DNA of 5,941 bases, from the NCBI GenBank assembly GCA_002937525.1, contig PTKA01000106.1:1-5941 (forward strand). Reading direction: 5' to 3'. Position 1 is the first letter of the stretch, and every line of letters starts with the position of its first letter. Below the pieces are notes generated by a model. That model saw nothing but the letters and a program-made list of their open reading frames with translations, was not told the DNA's origin and did no database searches. This document shows, in pieces, positions 1 through 5,905 of this stretch. Both the position numbers and the translations under genes were made by a program. The stretch comes from Alphaproteobacteria bacterium MarineAlpha10_Bin3. GTDB lineage: Bacteria > Pseudomonadota > Alphaproteobacteria > UBA8366 > GCA-2717185.

Positions 1-102
1 CCTCATCGTCTCTCAGGAGGGCAAAACCGCCTTCGCCGCCATATGGATCGCTGTGGAGTGAAACCAGGCCAATGGTGACTTTTTCAACGGGCTGGTAGGC
101 CG
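1..102. other. Window-edge segment, possible tail of a neighbouring gene
   Basis: No complete gene is present. Two open frames in the same codon register on opposite strands reach the edge. On the plus strand, a frame from base 2 to the TGA at 59-61 reads LIVSQEGKTAFAAIWIAVE; this could be the C-terminus of a gene converging on the CoA-transferase. On the minus strand, a frame is open from 169 to base 2 and includes KVTIGLVSLHSDPYGGEGG, but it has no ATG, GTG or TTG start. I cannot decide between them from 102 bases. No convincing terminator hairpin followed by a T-run is visible. Confidence 0.25.
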
Positions 103-1296
103 TTACACGATCCCCGCTTCGTGAAATTTGGCGATCTCGCCGGCCTGGTATCCGGCATCGGCCAGAACCTCATCGGTATGCTGGCTGATCGTGGCCGGCG
201 GGCGGTCGATGGTTCCGCCGCCATGCGCCATTTTGAAGCCCGAACCGATCAACGTTATTGGGCCGTCCGGTCCTTCAACGCTCTGTAGAACATCGCGGTG
301 GGCAAGTTGCGGATGATCGACCGCTTCTTCAATGGTGCGGATTCGGGCTGCCGGGGCCCCGGCTTCGGCCAGCAATGCCTCCCAGTATTCGGCCGTGTTT
401 TCTATCAACGCGGATTCGATGATGGCCCGCATAGCCGACTCGTTTTCGATCCGCAAAGGCCAGTCGGCGAACCGCGGATCGTCGATCAGTTCAGGTCGGT
501 TCAGCGCCTTGGCCAGCTTGATATATTGTCCTTCATTGTTCACTGCCAGCAACAGAAACCCGTCCTTCACCTTGAACAGATTGGCGGTCGGCTTACGGCT
601 GATTGCCTGGTTGCCGAACTGGCGTTGCTGATGGCCGGTGACGGTATAGTCGCAGACCGTGGGCGAGAGAAAGCTGAGCGTTGAATCGAACATCGCCACA
701 TCGATGAACTGCCCGCGCCCGCTATGAGTGCGTTGGTATATCGCACTGGAGACGGCGAAGGCCGCCGTCATGCCGCTCAACGCGTCGCAAACCGCGAACC
801 CGGCGCGCAGCGGTCCCATGCCTTCATGCCCGGTGATCGACATGATACCGCTCAGCGCCTGAATCTTCCCATCGTAAGACGGCGTGTTTTTCTCCGGTCC
901 GGTTTGCCCGAAACCGGAAACCGCGCAATAGATCAGCTTTGGATTGATTTTTGACAGCGCCTTGTAACCGATGCCAAGCCGGTCCATGACGCCCGGCCGG
1001 AAATTTTCCATTACCACATCGGCGTTCTTCACCAACCGCTTGACGATTTCAATCGCTTCCGGGGTCTTCAGATCGAGGGTGAGGTTGCGCTTATTGGCGT
1101 TGACCGCCATCCAGGACGGCGCCAACCCCCGGTCGGCCCATTCTTTGTTGAGCGGCGTGCGCCGCATATCCTCGCCGCCGGGCCGCTCCACCTTGATCAC
1201 ATCGGCGCCGAGCAGGGCAATCTGGAAACTGGCGAAAGGACCGGCAAAAACCTGCGTGAAGTCCAGTACCGTTATGCCGTGGAAAGGTTTGCTCAT
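103..1296 (-). CDS. Family III CoA-transferase (CaiB/BaiF type)
   Basis: This 397-aa protein is predicted to be cytoplasmic and to move a CoA group between carboxylic acids, or to act as an acyl-CoA racemase-like member of the same fold. The family signature is clear: the N-terminal GITVLDFTQVFAGPFAS segment (about residues 7-23), LGADVIKVERPGG (29-41), NKRNLTLDLK (68-77), NADVVMENFRPGV (91-103) and AVSGFGQTGP (125-134). Asp171, in GFAVCDALSG, is at the position of the aspartate that forms the acyl anhydride in formyl-CoA transferase. The length fits family members of roughly 380-430 aa. The ATG lies 6 nt after the stop of the upstream selenoprotein gene, with GGAG at 1306-1309, so it is probably the last gene of the minus-strand operon. 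It probably activates or recycles a carboxylate intermediate of the pathway. The substrate cannot be assigned: formyl, carnitine, succinyl and methylacyl specificities share these motifs. Confidence 0.93.
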   Translation of the reverse strand: MSKPFHGITVLDFTQVFAGPFASFQIALLGADVIKVERPGGEDMRRTPLNKEWADRGLAPSWMAVNANKRNLTLDLKTPEAIEIVKRLVKNADVVMENFRPGVMDRLGIGYKALSKINPKLIYCAVSGFGQTGPEKNTPSYDGKIQALSGIMSITGHEGMGPLRAGFAVCDALSGMTAAFAVSSAIYQRTHSGRGQFIDVAMFDSTLSFLSPTVCDYTVTGHQQRQFGNQAISRKPTANLFKVKDGFLLLAVNNEGQYIKLAKALNRPELIDDPRFADWPLRIENESAMRAIIESALIENTAEYWEALLAEAGAPAARIRTIEEAVDHPQLAHRDVLQSVEGPDGPITLIGSGFKMAHGGGTIDRPPATISQHTDEVLADAGYQAGEIAKFHEAGIV

Positions 1297-1302
1297 GGTT
1301 GG

Positions 1303-2244
1303 CTACTCCGCCGCGTGGGAATTCTGGCGCTTCTTGCGGGCGATTTCCTTCTGAACGTCGAAATCGGCCCGGCGTTTGGCGATTTCTTCGGGCGAAAGCC
1401 GGTCCAGATTGCTGAAATCGAGTTTCCATTGCGCGTCATCGCGCCAGCGTTGGCGCGATTGCACCGTGGTGCGCGGACCGGGCGCCGTCTCCAGCACCCG
1501 CAAGGCAAGCTCAAGCGTATCGGCCTGCGATTGCGGGTCGTTCGGCCGTCCCGCCGCATTGCCGAGTGGAAAATCGCTGAACACGAAGCGCGGCACGCCG
1601 CAATGTTCGACGATGTCCTTGGCGCAGCCCATGACGACGCTGGGGATGCCGTTTTCTTCGAGGTAGCGGGCAACCAGACTCACGGTCTGGTGACATACCG
1701 GTCAATTGGCGACAATGATGGCGGCGTCGGCCTGGTCCTCGCGAATCCTGGCCAAAATATCGGGACAATCCTGCTCGATCGTCGTCACCTGGCTGCGATT
1801 TGTCGGCGCGCCGTGAAAGTGCTGCGCGACACTGCCAATACGGCCACGCGTAGCCGCCGCGCGGAGCTGGACCAGCGGAAGGTAGCTGTTGATATCCTCG
1901 GCCGTGGTGTGCAACCGGTCATAACCGACATGCGAAATCCGCAAATCCGGATCCCCGGCGCTATCGCCGGAATAGACCGCATAGAACTTGGCCGACGCGT
2001 TATAGGTAGCACCCGGACCCTGATCGCCCTTACCCGGTTGATAGGGGGCGGCGGTCGTTACCAGGGCGATGCGCGACCGGTTCAGCGGTTTCGCCAGTGC
2101 GGTGAACGGCACGCTGGCATAGTGCGCCCAGCGATAGGGATTGTCATAGCCAAGTGCTAGATAATACGCGCGGATCCGCGCCATATAGCCGACCGGCGTA
2201 TCGAATTCGGCGGCGAAGCCCAGCGCTTCATCGGTTTTGGTCAT
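1303..2244 (-). CDS. GrdB-like selenoprotein, TGA read as Sec181
   Basis: I annotate one 313-aa protein read through an in-frame TGA at 1702-1704. Residues 1-180 carry TTAAPYQPGKGDQG, a phrase ISHVGYDRLHTTAEDINSY and a stretch ending DAAIIVAN. After the TGA the same frame continues PVCHQTVSLVARYLEENGI, VVMGCAKDIVEHCGVPRF, FSDFPLGNAAGRP and DRLSPEEIAKRR, all typical of the glycine/sarcosine/betaine reductase selenoprotein B-like family. As I recall them, many proteobacterial relatives have Cys where the TGA falls, giving a U-x-x-C redox motif (Sec181, Cys184). Relatives in Clostridium form part of amino-acid reductases and are longer. Without GrdA, GrdC or GrdD, and beside an oxygenase, this one is unlikely to be a glycine reductase. 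A thiol/selenol-dependent reduction or reductive cleavage of a pathway intermediate is my inference. The start is ATG 2242-2244, 8 nt after AAGGAG; the TTG two codons earlier is only 2 nt from it. The alternative is a nonsense-mutated pseudogene, but no other lesion is seen. Confidence 0.88.
1662..1704 (-). promoter_or_regulatory. Predicted bacterial SECIS element
   Basis: Directly 3' of the UGA there are 10 nt (1692-1701). A perfect 7-bp stem follows, ACCAGAC (1691-1685) paired with GUCUGGU (1679-1673), closing the 5-nt loop CGUGA (1684-1680). The distance from UGA to the apical loop is 17 nt, and G occupies loop position 2. Both fall inside the general bacterial SECIS consensus (16-37 nt spacing; G in the first two loop positions). 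A weaker outer helix, GGUA (1699-1696) with UACC (1665-1662), can form below an internal loop. The hairpin lies inside coding sequence, as expected for bacterial SECIS elements. Confidence 0.82.
1702..1704 (-). other. In-frame UGA recoded as selenocysteine
   Basis: The codon context on the minus strand is GCC AAT TGA CCG GTA TGT CAC, giving A-N-U-P-V-C-H. The reading frame is conserved on both sides for at least 120 codons each, and family-specific motifs continue directly across the codon. Termination here would give a 180-aa product lacking the second half of the fold. Sec incorporation needs SelB and the Sec tRNA, which are not in the window. Confidence 0.85.
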
Positions 2245-2252
2245 TCTCAACG

Positions 2253-2258
2253 CTCCTT
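2253..2258 (-). promoter_or_regulatory. Ribosome binding site of the selenoprotein gene
   Basis: AAGGAG on the minus strand is followed by 8 nt and then ATG at 2244-2242. The in-frame TTG at 2250-2248 is only 2 nt away, too close for initiation, so this site fixes the start at the ATG. Confidence 0.75.
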
Positions 2259-2274
2259 GATCGCGATGCCAGTA

Positions 2275-2769
2275 TCAGACGCAAAAGACATCCAGCATCG
2301 CCGGTACGAAATCGTTCATCAGGGTAATCTTTTTGTGCTGAATGCGCCAATCACCGCCAAGGCGGACCAGATGATGTTCGTAACGGCCGAAGAAAACATG
2401 CTGGGTCCTGTTGCGCAGCGTATAGATATGGCAGGTCCAGGCCGACCGCACGACCATCGCATCCCCGGTGGCGCAATCGTCCAGGACTGGGTTGGCGATC
2501 AGGTGGGTGGTGCGGGGTATCGGCACCAGGCTCGGCGCCTGGCCGGAACGGATGCGCCAGACCCGGTCTTCCAGCCCGGCGCGGGAACTGAAATAAAATA
2601 GCGAGATTTGCCGCTCCGGATCGTTCGACTGCACTTCCTCATCGAGCCAGCTTGGCGCCCAGAACGTGCAATCCTCGCAATAGAGCGCCAGCCAGTCGTC
2701 CCAGCGCCGTTCATCGAGATACAGCCCTTCACGGGCCAACAGATCGCTCGCCGCCGCCAGCAAGGTCAT
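2275..2769 (-). CDS. Ring-hydroxylating dioxygenase small (beta) subunit
   Basis: This 164-aa protein is the small subunit of a Rieske non-heme iron oxygenase. It has an NTF2/SnoaL-like cone fold and acts structurally in the alpha-beta hexamer. Visible family features are the N-terminal helix with LYLDERRWDDWLALYCEDCTFWAP (residues about 17-40, quoted in part), RQISLFYFSSRAGLEDRVWRI, the THLIANPVL strand, and the C-terminal GDWRIQHKKITLMND segment. The length matches benzoate/anthranilate-type beta subunits of about 160 aa. Its ATG overlaps the stop of the large-subunit gene as ATGA (2769-2766), and no separate Shine-Dalgarno is evident. It is therefore probably translated by coupling, which keeps the two subunits in equal amounts. 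A 30-nt gap separates it from the selenoprotein gene. An upstream in-frame extension to 2937 overlaps the large-subunit coding region and was not used. Confidence 0.93.
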   Translation of the reverse strand: MTLLAAASDLLAREGLYLDERRWDDWLALYCEDCTFWAPSWLDEEVQSNDPERQISLFYFSSRAGLEDRVWRIRSGQAPSLVPIPRTTHLIANPVLDDCATGDAMVVRSAWTCHIYTLRNRTQHVFFGRYEHHLVRLGGDWRIQHKKITLMNDFVPAMLDVFCV

Positions 2770-4094
2770 GCGGCGATACCGGACAGCCGCCGAACCCATT
2801 CCCGATAGGCGGAATGATAGCAAACCTCGTTCTGGACCGCGTAACGGCCGGACATGCTGGCCACGGGCGAAAGGCCGAGTTCCCTGGCATGCGCGTCGGC
2901 GCCGGGCTTCAGCGCCGCCATGCCGCGCTCGAAACATTGCAGCCAGTCATCCGCGCCGACGCTCAGGCCATTCTGGCAATCCTCGTAAATCACGGTGTCG
3001 TCCGGCGTCGCCATGCCGGTGATGTTGAAGAAATCCTCATGCTGGCGGATGCGCCGGGTGCGCAGTTCAAGCGCCTCGCCCACCGGCGCCATGCTGTACA
3101 TCGTCATTTCGGTCCGGTCGACGGCGAGCGGCAAAATCGTCCGCAATATCAAGGAGGTCGAGTCGGCGATCTGGAGATTGGGAAAGATCGTGAGGTTGCA
3201 TCCGCGCAGCATCCATTTGGCGCGGATTTTTCCGACGCGGGCGCGCACTTCGTCGATGGCGCCGAAAAGCGGCAATTTTTCCAGATCGGGTTGATCCGAC
3301 CAGATAACCGCGTGGCCGTTTTCGAAATTGAACATCCCCGATTCCAAGGCGAAACGGCTCGGGATGTTTTGCGAATTGGCCTGTTGATTGCTGCTTTGCC
3401 CCGCTTCGCGCCGGTTGATGGTATTGACAAAGCTGCGATGGGTGGAGGTGAGATGATAGGCATCCATCCCATTGTCTATTTGCAGCTTCCAGTTGCCATT
3501 GAACGTGTAATTGGTGCGGCCCGGCACGAACTCCATGCCGTCCGGCCCTTGTTTCATCGCCAGATCGATAAACGTCCTTGCATCGCCAAGATAGTCTTCA
3601 AGCGAAGCCACATCCGCCTTCAAGCTAACAAAGAGCAACCCGGCGTAACCCTCGAATTTGGCGACCGGAATCAGATCGTGATCGCAATCGTCGAAGGAAT
3701 CCGGATAAGCCCCTTCCTTGCGGTCCTTGATGTCGAAATTCCGGCCCGATGAATCATACGTCCAGCCGTGATAGTCGCAGACATGGTATTTCTTGTTGCC
3801 GCGCTCGACATGGCAGATCGTAGCGCCCCGGTGGCGGCAGGTATTGTAGAAACAATGCAGCTTTCCGCCTTCATCGCGCGAGACGATGACCGAACGCCGC
3901 CCGACCTTGGTGCAGTAGAAATCGTTCGGCCGGGCGACCTGGAATTCCGCGCAAACATAGACCCAGCCGCCTTCGAAAATGTGCTGAAGTTCAAGCTCGA
4001 ACAGCGCCTCGTCACTGAACAGGTCGCGGTGAACCCGAAACACGCCGCGATCCGGGTCGTCCCGGACATAGTGCGCCGCATCGCGAAACCGCAT
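2766..4094 (-). CDS. Rieske dioxygenase large (alpha) subunit, benzoate/anthranilate-like
   Basis: This 442-aa protein is the catalytic subunit of a two-component aromatic-ring dioxygenase, which adds O2 to a substrate using electrons from a separate reductase. The Rieske [2Fe-2S] ligands are visible as C86-R-H88 and C106-D-Y-H109, spaced 17 residues apart. The mononuclear iron site is DAYHLTSTH with His214 and His219; Asp365 or Asp366 in TPDDTVIYED is the likely third ligand. Asp207 in LQIDNGMDAYH is the expected electron-transfer bridge to the Rieske centre. The N-terminal pattern (DPDRGVFRVHRDLFSDEALFELE, HIFEGGWVYV, quoted in part) resembles the BenA/AntA branch, so an aromatic or cyclic carboxylate substrate is plausible. 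The start is ATG 4092-4094, with AAGGA 6 nt upstream and only 2 nt after the aldolase stop. An extension to 4151 would overlap that gene. No reductase or ferredoxin gene is in the window, so that partner must be encoded elsewhere. Confidence 0.94.
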   Translation of the reverse strand: MRFRDAAHYVRDDPDRGVFRVHRDLFSDEALFELELQHIFEGGWVYVCAEFQVARPNDFYCTKVGRRSVIVSRDEGGKLHCFYNTCRHRGATICHVERGNKKYHVCDYHGWTYDSSGRNFDIKDRKEGAYPDSFDDCDHDLIPVAKFEGYAGLLFVSLKADVASLEDYLGDARTFIDLAMKQGPDGMEFVPGRTNYTFNGNWKLQIDNGMDAYHLTSTHRSFVNTINRREAGQSSNQQANSQNIPSRFALESGMFNFENGHAVIWSDQPDLEKLPLFGAIDEVRARVGKIRAKWMLRGCNLTIFPNLQIADSTSLILRTILPLAVDRTEMTMYSMAPVGEALELRTRRIRQHEDFFNITGMATPDDTVIYEDCQNGLSVGADDWLQCFERGMAALKPGADAHARELGLSPVASMSGRYAVQNEVCYHSAYREWVRRLSGIAA

Positions 4095-4096
4095 CG

Positions 4097-4879
4097 TCAG
4101 TCCTTGTAGGCAGGATCGAGCCGGTCGGCGAGACGCAGGCACGCCGCCCAATCCTTGCCGCCTTTGAAGAAACCGCCGGCTTTCTTGAACTGGTCATGGG
4201 CGAACTCGCAATCGGCTTTGTCGAGCACGGTATAGTTGCCATCCCCGGCGGCCAGGGCGGCGACCTGCCCCTTGCACGCCATGTCCAGCCAGTGATGATT
4301 GACGACGCATTCCGGCGCGCTGCCGCCGCAGATCAGGACACCATGATTGCGCAACATCATAAAGGCGCCGCCATCGAGGTCCTGCAATAAATGCGGCGTC
4401 ATTCCCGGCTCGAATTCGAATCCCTTGAAATCGTGATATTTCATTTCGCCGTAAAACCGCATCGCATGTTGATTGATCGGCAGCAAACCGAATTTATGCG
4501 CCGCGACACCCATTCCCGCCACCGTATGGGTGTGCAAGGTCGCGTTCAGATCGGGCCGGGCTTTCAGCAGCCCGGCATGGATTATCAACGCGCCGCCGCG
4601 TATCGGCGGCGAATCCGCGGGGATAATCACATTGCCATCCAGATCGGTTTTCACCAGCGACGACGCCGTCACTTCGCCAAACATCCAGTCGGTCCGCTTG
4701 ACCAGCATATGTTGGGGTTCGTCCGGCACCCGCAGGGCAAAATGATTATAGGTCAAATCATTGACGCCGTAATGGGCGAGGACTCTGTGCCCCGCGGCCA
4801 ACTCCACCCGCGCCTGCCATTCCTGCGCGCTGACCTGTTCGCGGACGGATCGTTCCTTGGATACAAGCTGGACGGTCAT
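4097..4879 (-). CDS. Class II aldolase/adducin-family protein
   Basis: This 260-aa cytoplasmic protein has the class II aldolase/adducin head fold and is probably Zn-dependent. The metal ligands are visible as HTHT (His116, His118) and the NHG histidine (His179). Other family features are the N-terminal LAAGHRVLAHYGVNDLTYNHFALR region (about residues 27-50, quoted in part), RPDLNATLHTHTVAGMGVAA and MMLRNHGVLICG. Sugar-phosphate aldolases such as L-fuculose-1-phosphate aldolase have a catalytic Glu about 20 residues before the HxH pair. Here that segment reads PPIRGGALIIHAGLL and has no Glu, so a classical aldol cleavage of sugar phosphates is unlikely. A hydroxy-acid decarboxylase or other lyase role is possible. 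It is the first gene of the minus-strand operon, with a very strong AAGGAGG 7 nt upstream of ATG 4877-4879. The frame stays open to 5341, but that part overlaps the divergent SDR gene and has shadow composition. Confidence 0.9.
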   Translation of the reverse strand: MTVQLVSKERSVREQVSAQEWQARVELAAGHRVLAHYGVNDLTYNHFALRVPDEPQHMLVKRTDWMFGEVTASSLVKTDLDGNVIIPADSPPIRGGALIIHAGLLKARPDLNATLHTHTVAGMGVAAHKFGLLPINQHAMRFYGEMKYHDFKGFEFEPGMTPHLLQDLDGGAFMMLRNHGVLICGGSAPECVVNHHWLDMACKGQVAALAAGDGNYTVLDKADCEFAHDQFKKAGGFFKGGKDWAACLRLADRLDPAYKD

Positions 4880-4886
4880 CGCCGTT

Positions 4887-4893
4887 CCTCCTT
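4887..4893 (-). promoter_or_regulatory. Ribosome binding site of the aldolase-family gene
   Basis: A consensus AAGGAGG on the minus strand lies 7 nt before ATG 4879. It selects this ATG over any codon in the 150-codon upstream open extension. Confidence 0.85.
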
Positions 4894-4900
4894 CGCTTGG

Positions 4901-4939
4901 GACAATGCCGGAATTCAAACCGGGTGGCGAAGCATTGTC
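4901..4939. promoter_or_regulatory. Inverted repeat, candidate operator
   Basis: GACAATGC (4901-4908) and GCATTGTC (4932-4939) are perfect 8-bp inverted arms, with centres 31 bp apart, about three helical turns. One arm overlaps the -35 box and the other covers the predicted transcription start of the minus operon. That placement suits a dimeric repressor or paired dimers. No regulator gene is in the window, so the family of the binding protein is unknown. Confidence 0.5.
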
Positions 4940-4941
4940 AA
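4913..4941 (-). promoter_or_regulatory. Predicted sigma70-like promoter of the minus operon
   Basis: On the minus strand a perfect TTGACA (4941-4936) is followed by 17 nt and then TTGAAT (4918-4913), which matches TATAAT at 4 of 6 positions. The predicted transcription start is near 4906, giving a leader of about 27 nt that contains the strong ribosome binding site. This is consistent with expression of all five minus-strand genes from one start. Confidence 0.55.
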
Positions 4942-5002
4942 ATCGGACCGACCGCTTGCATCTGGTTTCGTCACCTGTTCTGCTAGGAAGCTGAACCATA
5001 TC

Positions 5003-5009
5003 AGGGAGG
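5003..5009 (+). promoter_or_regulatory. Ribosome binding site of the SDR gene
   Basis: AGGGAGG lies 6 nt before ATG 5016 and supports that start. I see no convincing -35/-10 pair on the plus strand between 4880 and 5002. Confidence 0.75.
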
Positions 5010-5015
5010 CAGGCC

Positions 5016-5780
5016 ATGGGCAGGTTGGAGGGGAAGATTGCGGTTATCACCGGGGCGGGGTCCGGAATCGCGCGGGCGGCGACGCGGATATTCGTGCGCG
5101 AAGGGGCCAGGGTGGCGGTGGCGGAAATCAATGCCGAACTCGGCGCGGCCAGTGCAGAGGAGGCTGGCGAGAACGCGGTTTTCATCCATGCCGACGTCAC
5201 CGATGACGCCAGCGTCAAGGCGTTGATGGACAAGGCGGAAGAAACCTTCGGCGGGATCGATATCCTGTTTAACTGCGCCGGTGGATCGATTATCGAGGAT
5301 ACGGTGGTCACCGATGTCGATCTTGCGGTTTGGGACCACACGATTCCGCTGGACCTGAAGGGTCCGTTCCTGTGTTGCCGTCATGGCATTCCGAAATTGA
5401 AGGCGCGCGGCGGCGGCAGCATCGTCAATGTTTCCTCGGTCGTGGCGCTGCGCGGCAATCATCCGGCCCATGTCTATGCCGCCGCCAAGGGCGGGCTGAT
5501 CTCCCTCACCCGCAGTATCGCCGGCGCCTATGCCGACGATGCGATCCGCGCCAACGCCATCTGTCCGGGCCTGGTCAAGACCGAACGCATCCTTGGCCGC
5601 TATATCGAGGCGGGGCATAACCGGCCGCGCGGCGGGTCGGTCTCGACCTTCGAAAGCTATCCCTTTGGCGTCGGCGAGCCCGAAGATATCGCTAATATCG
5701 CATTGTTCCTGGCATCGGATGAATCGCGCATGGTCAACGCCGCGATCATCCCCGCCGAGGGTGGCATTTCGGCCTATTAG
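5016..5780 (+). CDS. Short-chain dehydrogenase/reductase (SDR)
   Basis: This 254-aa protein is a classical-length SDR oxidoreductase, cytoplasmic, NAD(P)-dependent. The cofactor motif is TGAGSGIA (residues 12-19), a variant of TGxxxGxG whose last Gly is Ala. Glu37 at the end of the second strand (VAVAEIN) suggests NAD(H) rather than NADP(H). NCAG (86-89) stands for NNAG, and NVSS (138-141) supplies the catalytic serine. Y154-AAA-K158 is the active-site pair, and the CPG (183-185) and C-terminal LASDESRMVNAAIIPAEGG region are typical. The usual catalytic-tetrad Asn in the NLKG segment is Asp113 here (LDLKGPF). It is transcribed away from the oxygenase operon and shares its intergenic control region. 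A role in oxidising a diol or alcohol made by the oxygenase pathway is likely but inferred. The exact substrate cannot be read. Confidence 0.93.
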   Translation: MGRLEGKIAVITGAGSGIARAATRIFVREGARVAVAEINAELGAASAEEAGENAVFIHADVTDDASVKALMDKAEETFGGIDILFNCAGGSIIEDTVVTDVDLAVWDHTIPLDLKGPFLCCRHGIPKLKARGGGSIVNVSSVVALRGNHPAHVYAAAKGGLISLTRSIAGAYADDAIRANAICPGLVKTERILGRYIEAGHNRPRGGSVSTFESYPFGVGEPEDIANIALFLASDESRMVNAAIIPAEGGISAY

Positions 5781-5905
5781 AGTTGCGGCAAATCCATCTT
5801 CACGGCGTCGCCCGGACACGGCAAGCGTGCTGCGGATATGATCTGTAGTAGTCGCGACTTGATCTGACAGTTACCGATTTTGATGCGGCGTCTGTCAGGT
5901 CTAGA
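5777..5905 (-). other. Possible remnant or tail of a convergent gene
   Basis: On the minus strand a frame is open from 5905 to the TAA at 5779-5777 and ends in SAARLPCPGDAVKMDLPQL. It has no standard start except a late ATG, and a TAA at 5908-5906 closes it upstream. The last 20 codons have GC-rich, protein-like composition, whereas the upstream part is more AT-rich and contains the repeats listed separately. This could be the 3' end of a gene cut by an insertion or deletion near 5840, or chance. The family is not recognised. Confidence 0.25.
5850..5901. repeat. Inverted repeat and palindrome in the 3' flank
   Basis: GATCTGACAG (5861-5870) and CTGTCAGGTC (5892-5901) form a 10-bp inverted repeat with one G-U-compatible mismatch around a 21-nt loop. 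Immediately upstream is the perfect 10-bp palindrome AGTCGCGACT (5850-5859). TGATCTG occurs twice, at 5839-5845 and 5860-5866, exactly 21 bp apart. The hairpin has no directly following T-run, so it is not a clear intrinsic terminator. It may be a regulatory site or the end of a mobile element. Confidence 0.4.

Noticed and set aside
1702..1704. Nonsense mutation making a pseudogene
   Set aside because: No other frameshift or stop in the 313 codons, strong family motifs on both sides, TGA rather than TAA/TAG, and a SECIS-like hairpin at the correct spacing. Sec recoding explains all of these.
1279..2160. 293-aa plus-strand open frame
   Set aside because: Antisense to the selenoprotein gene, rich in Arg/Gly/Ile low-complexity shadow composition, with no family motifs. 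A typical antisense shadow in GC-rich DNA.
2770..2937. N-terminal extension of the dioxygenase small subunit
   Set aside because: Arg-rich shadow of the large-subunit gene in another frame. The ATGA overlap start gives the normal subunit length.
2652..3752. 366-aa plus-strand open frame
   Set aside because: Lies antisense to the Rieske large- and small-subunit genes, whose catalytic motifs are unambiguous. No recognisable domain and no ribosome binding site.
4941..4986. Plus-strand sigma70 promoter for the SDR gene
   Set aside because: TTGTCA at 4935-4940 and TTGCAT at 4956-4961 have no acceptable -10 hexamer at 16-18 bp, so no specific promoter is called.
4880..5341. N-terminal extension of the aldolase-family gene
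   Set aside because: It would overlap the divergent SDR gene and the intergenic promoter. The strong AAGGAGG at 4887-4893 and the family length support ATG 4879.
5861..5901. Rho-independent terminator of the SDR gene
   Set aside because: The hairpin has a 21-nt loop and is followed by TAGATTAGCC rather than a U-tract, so it is kept only as an inverted repeat.
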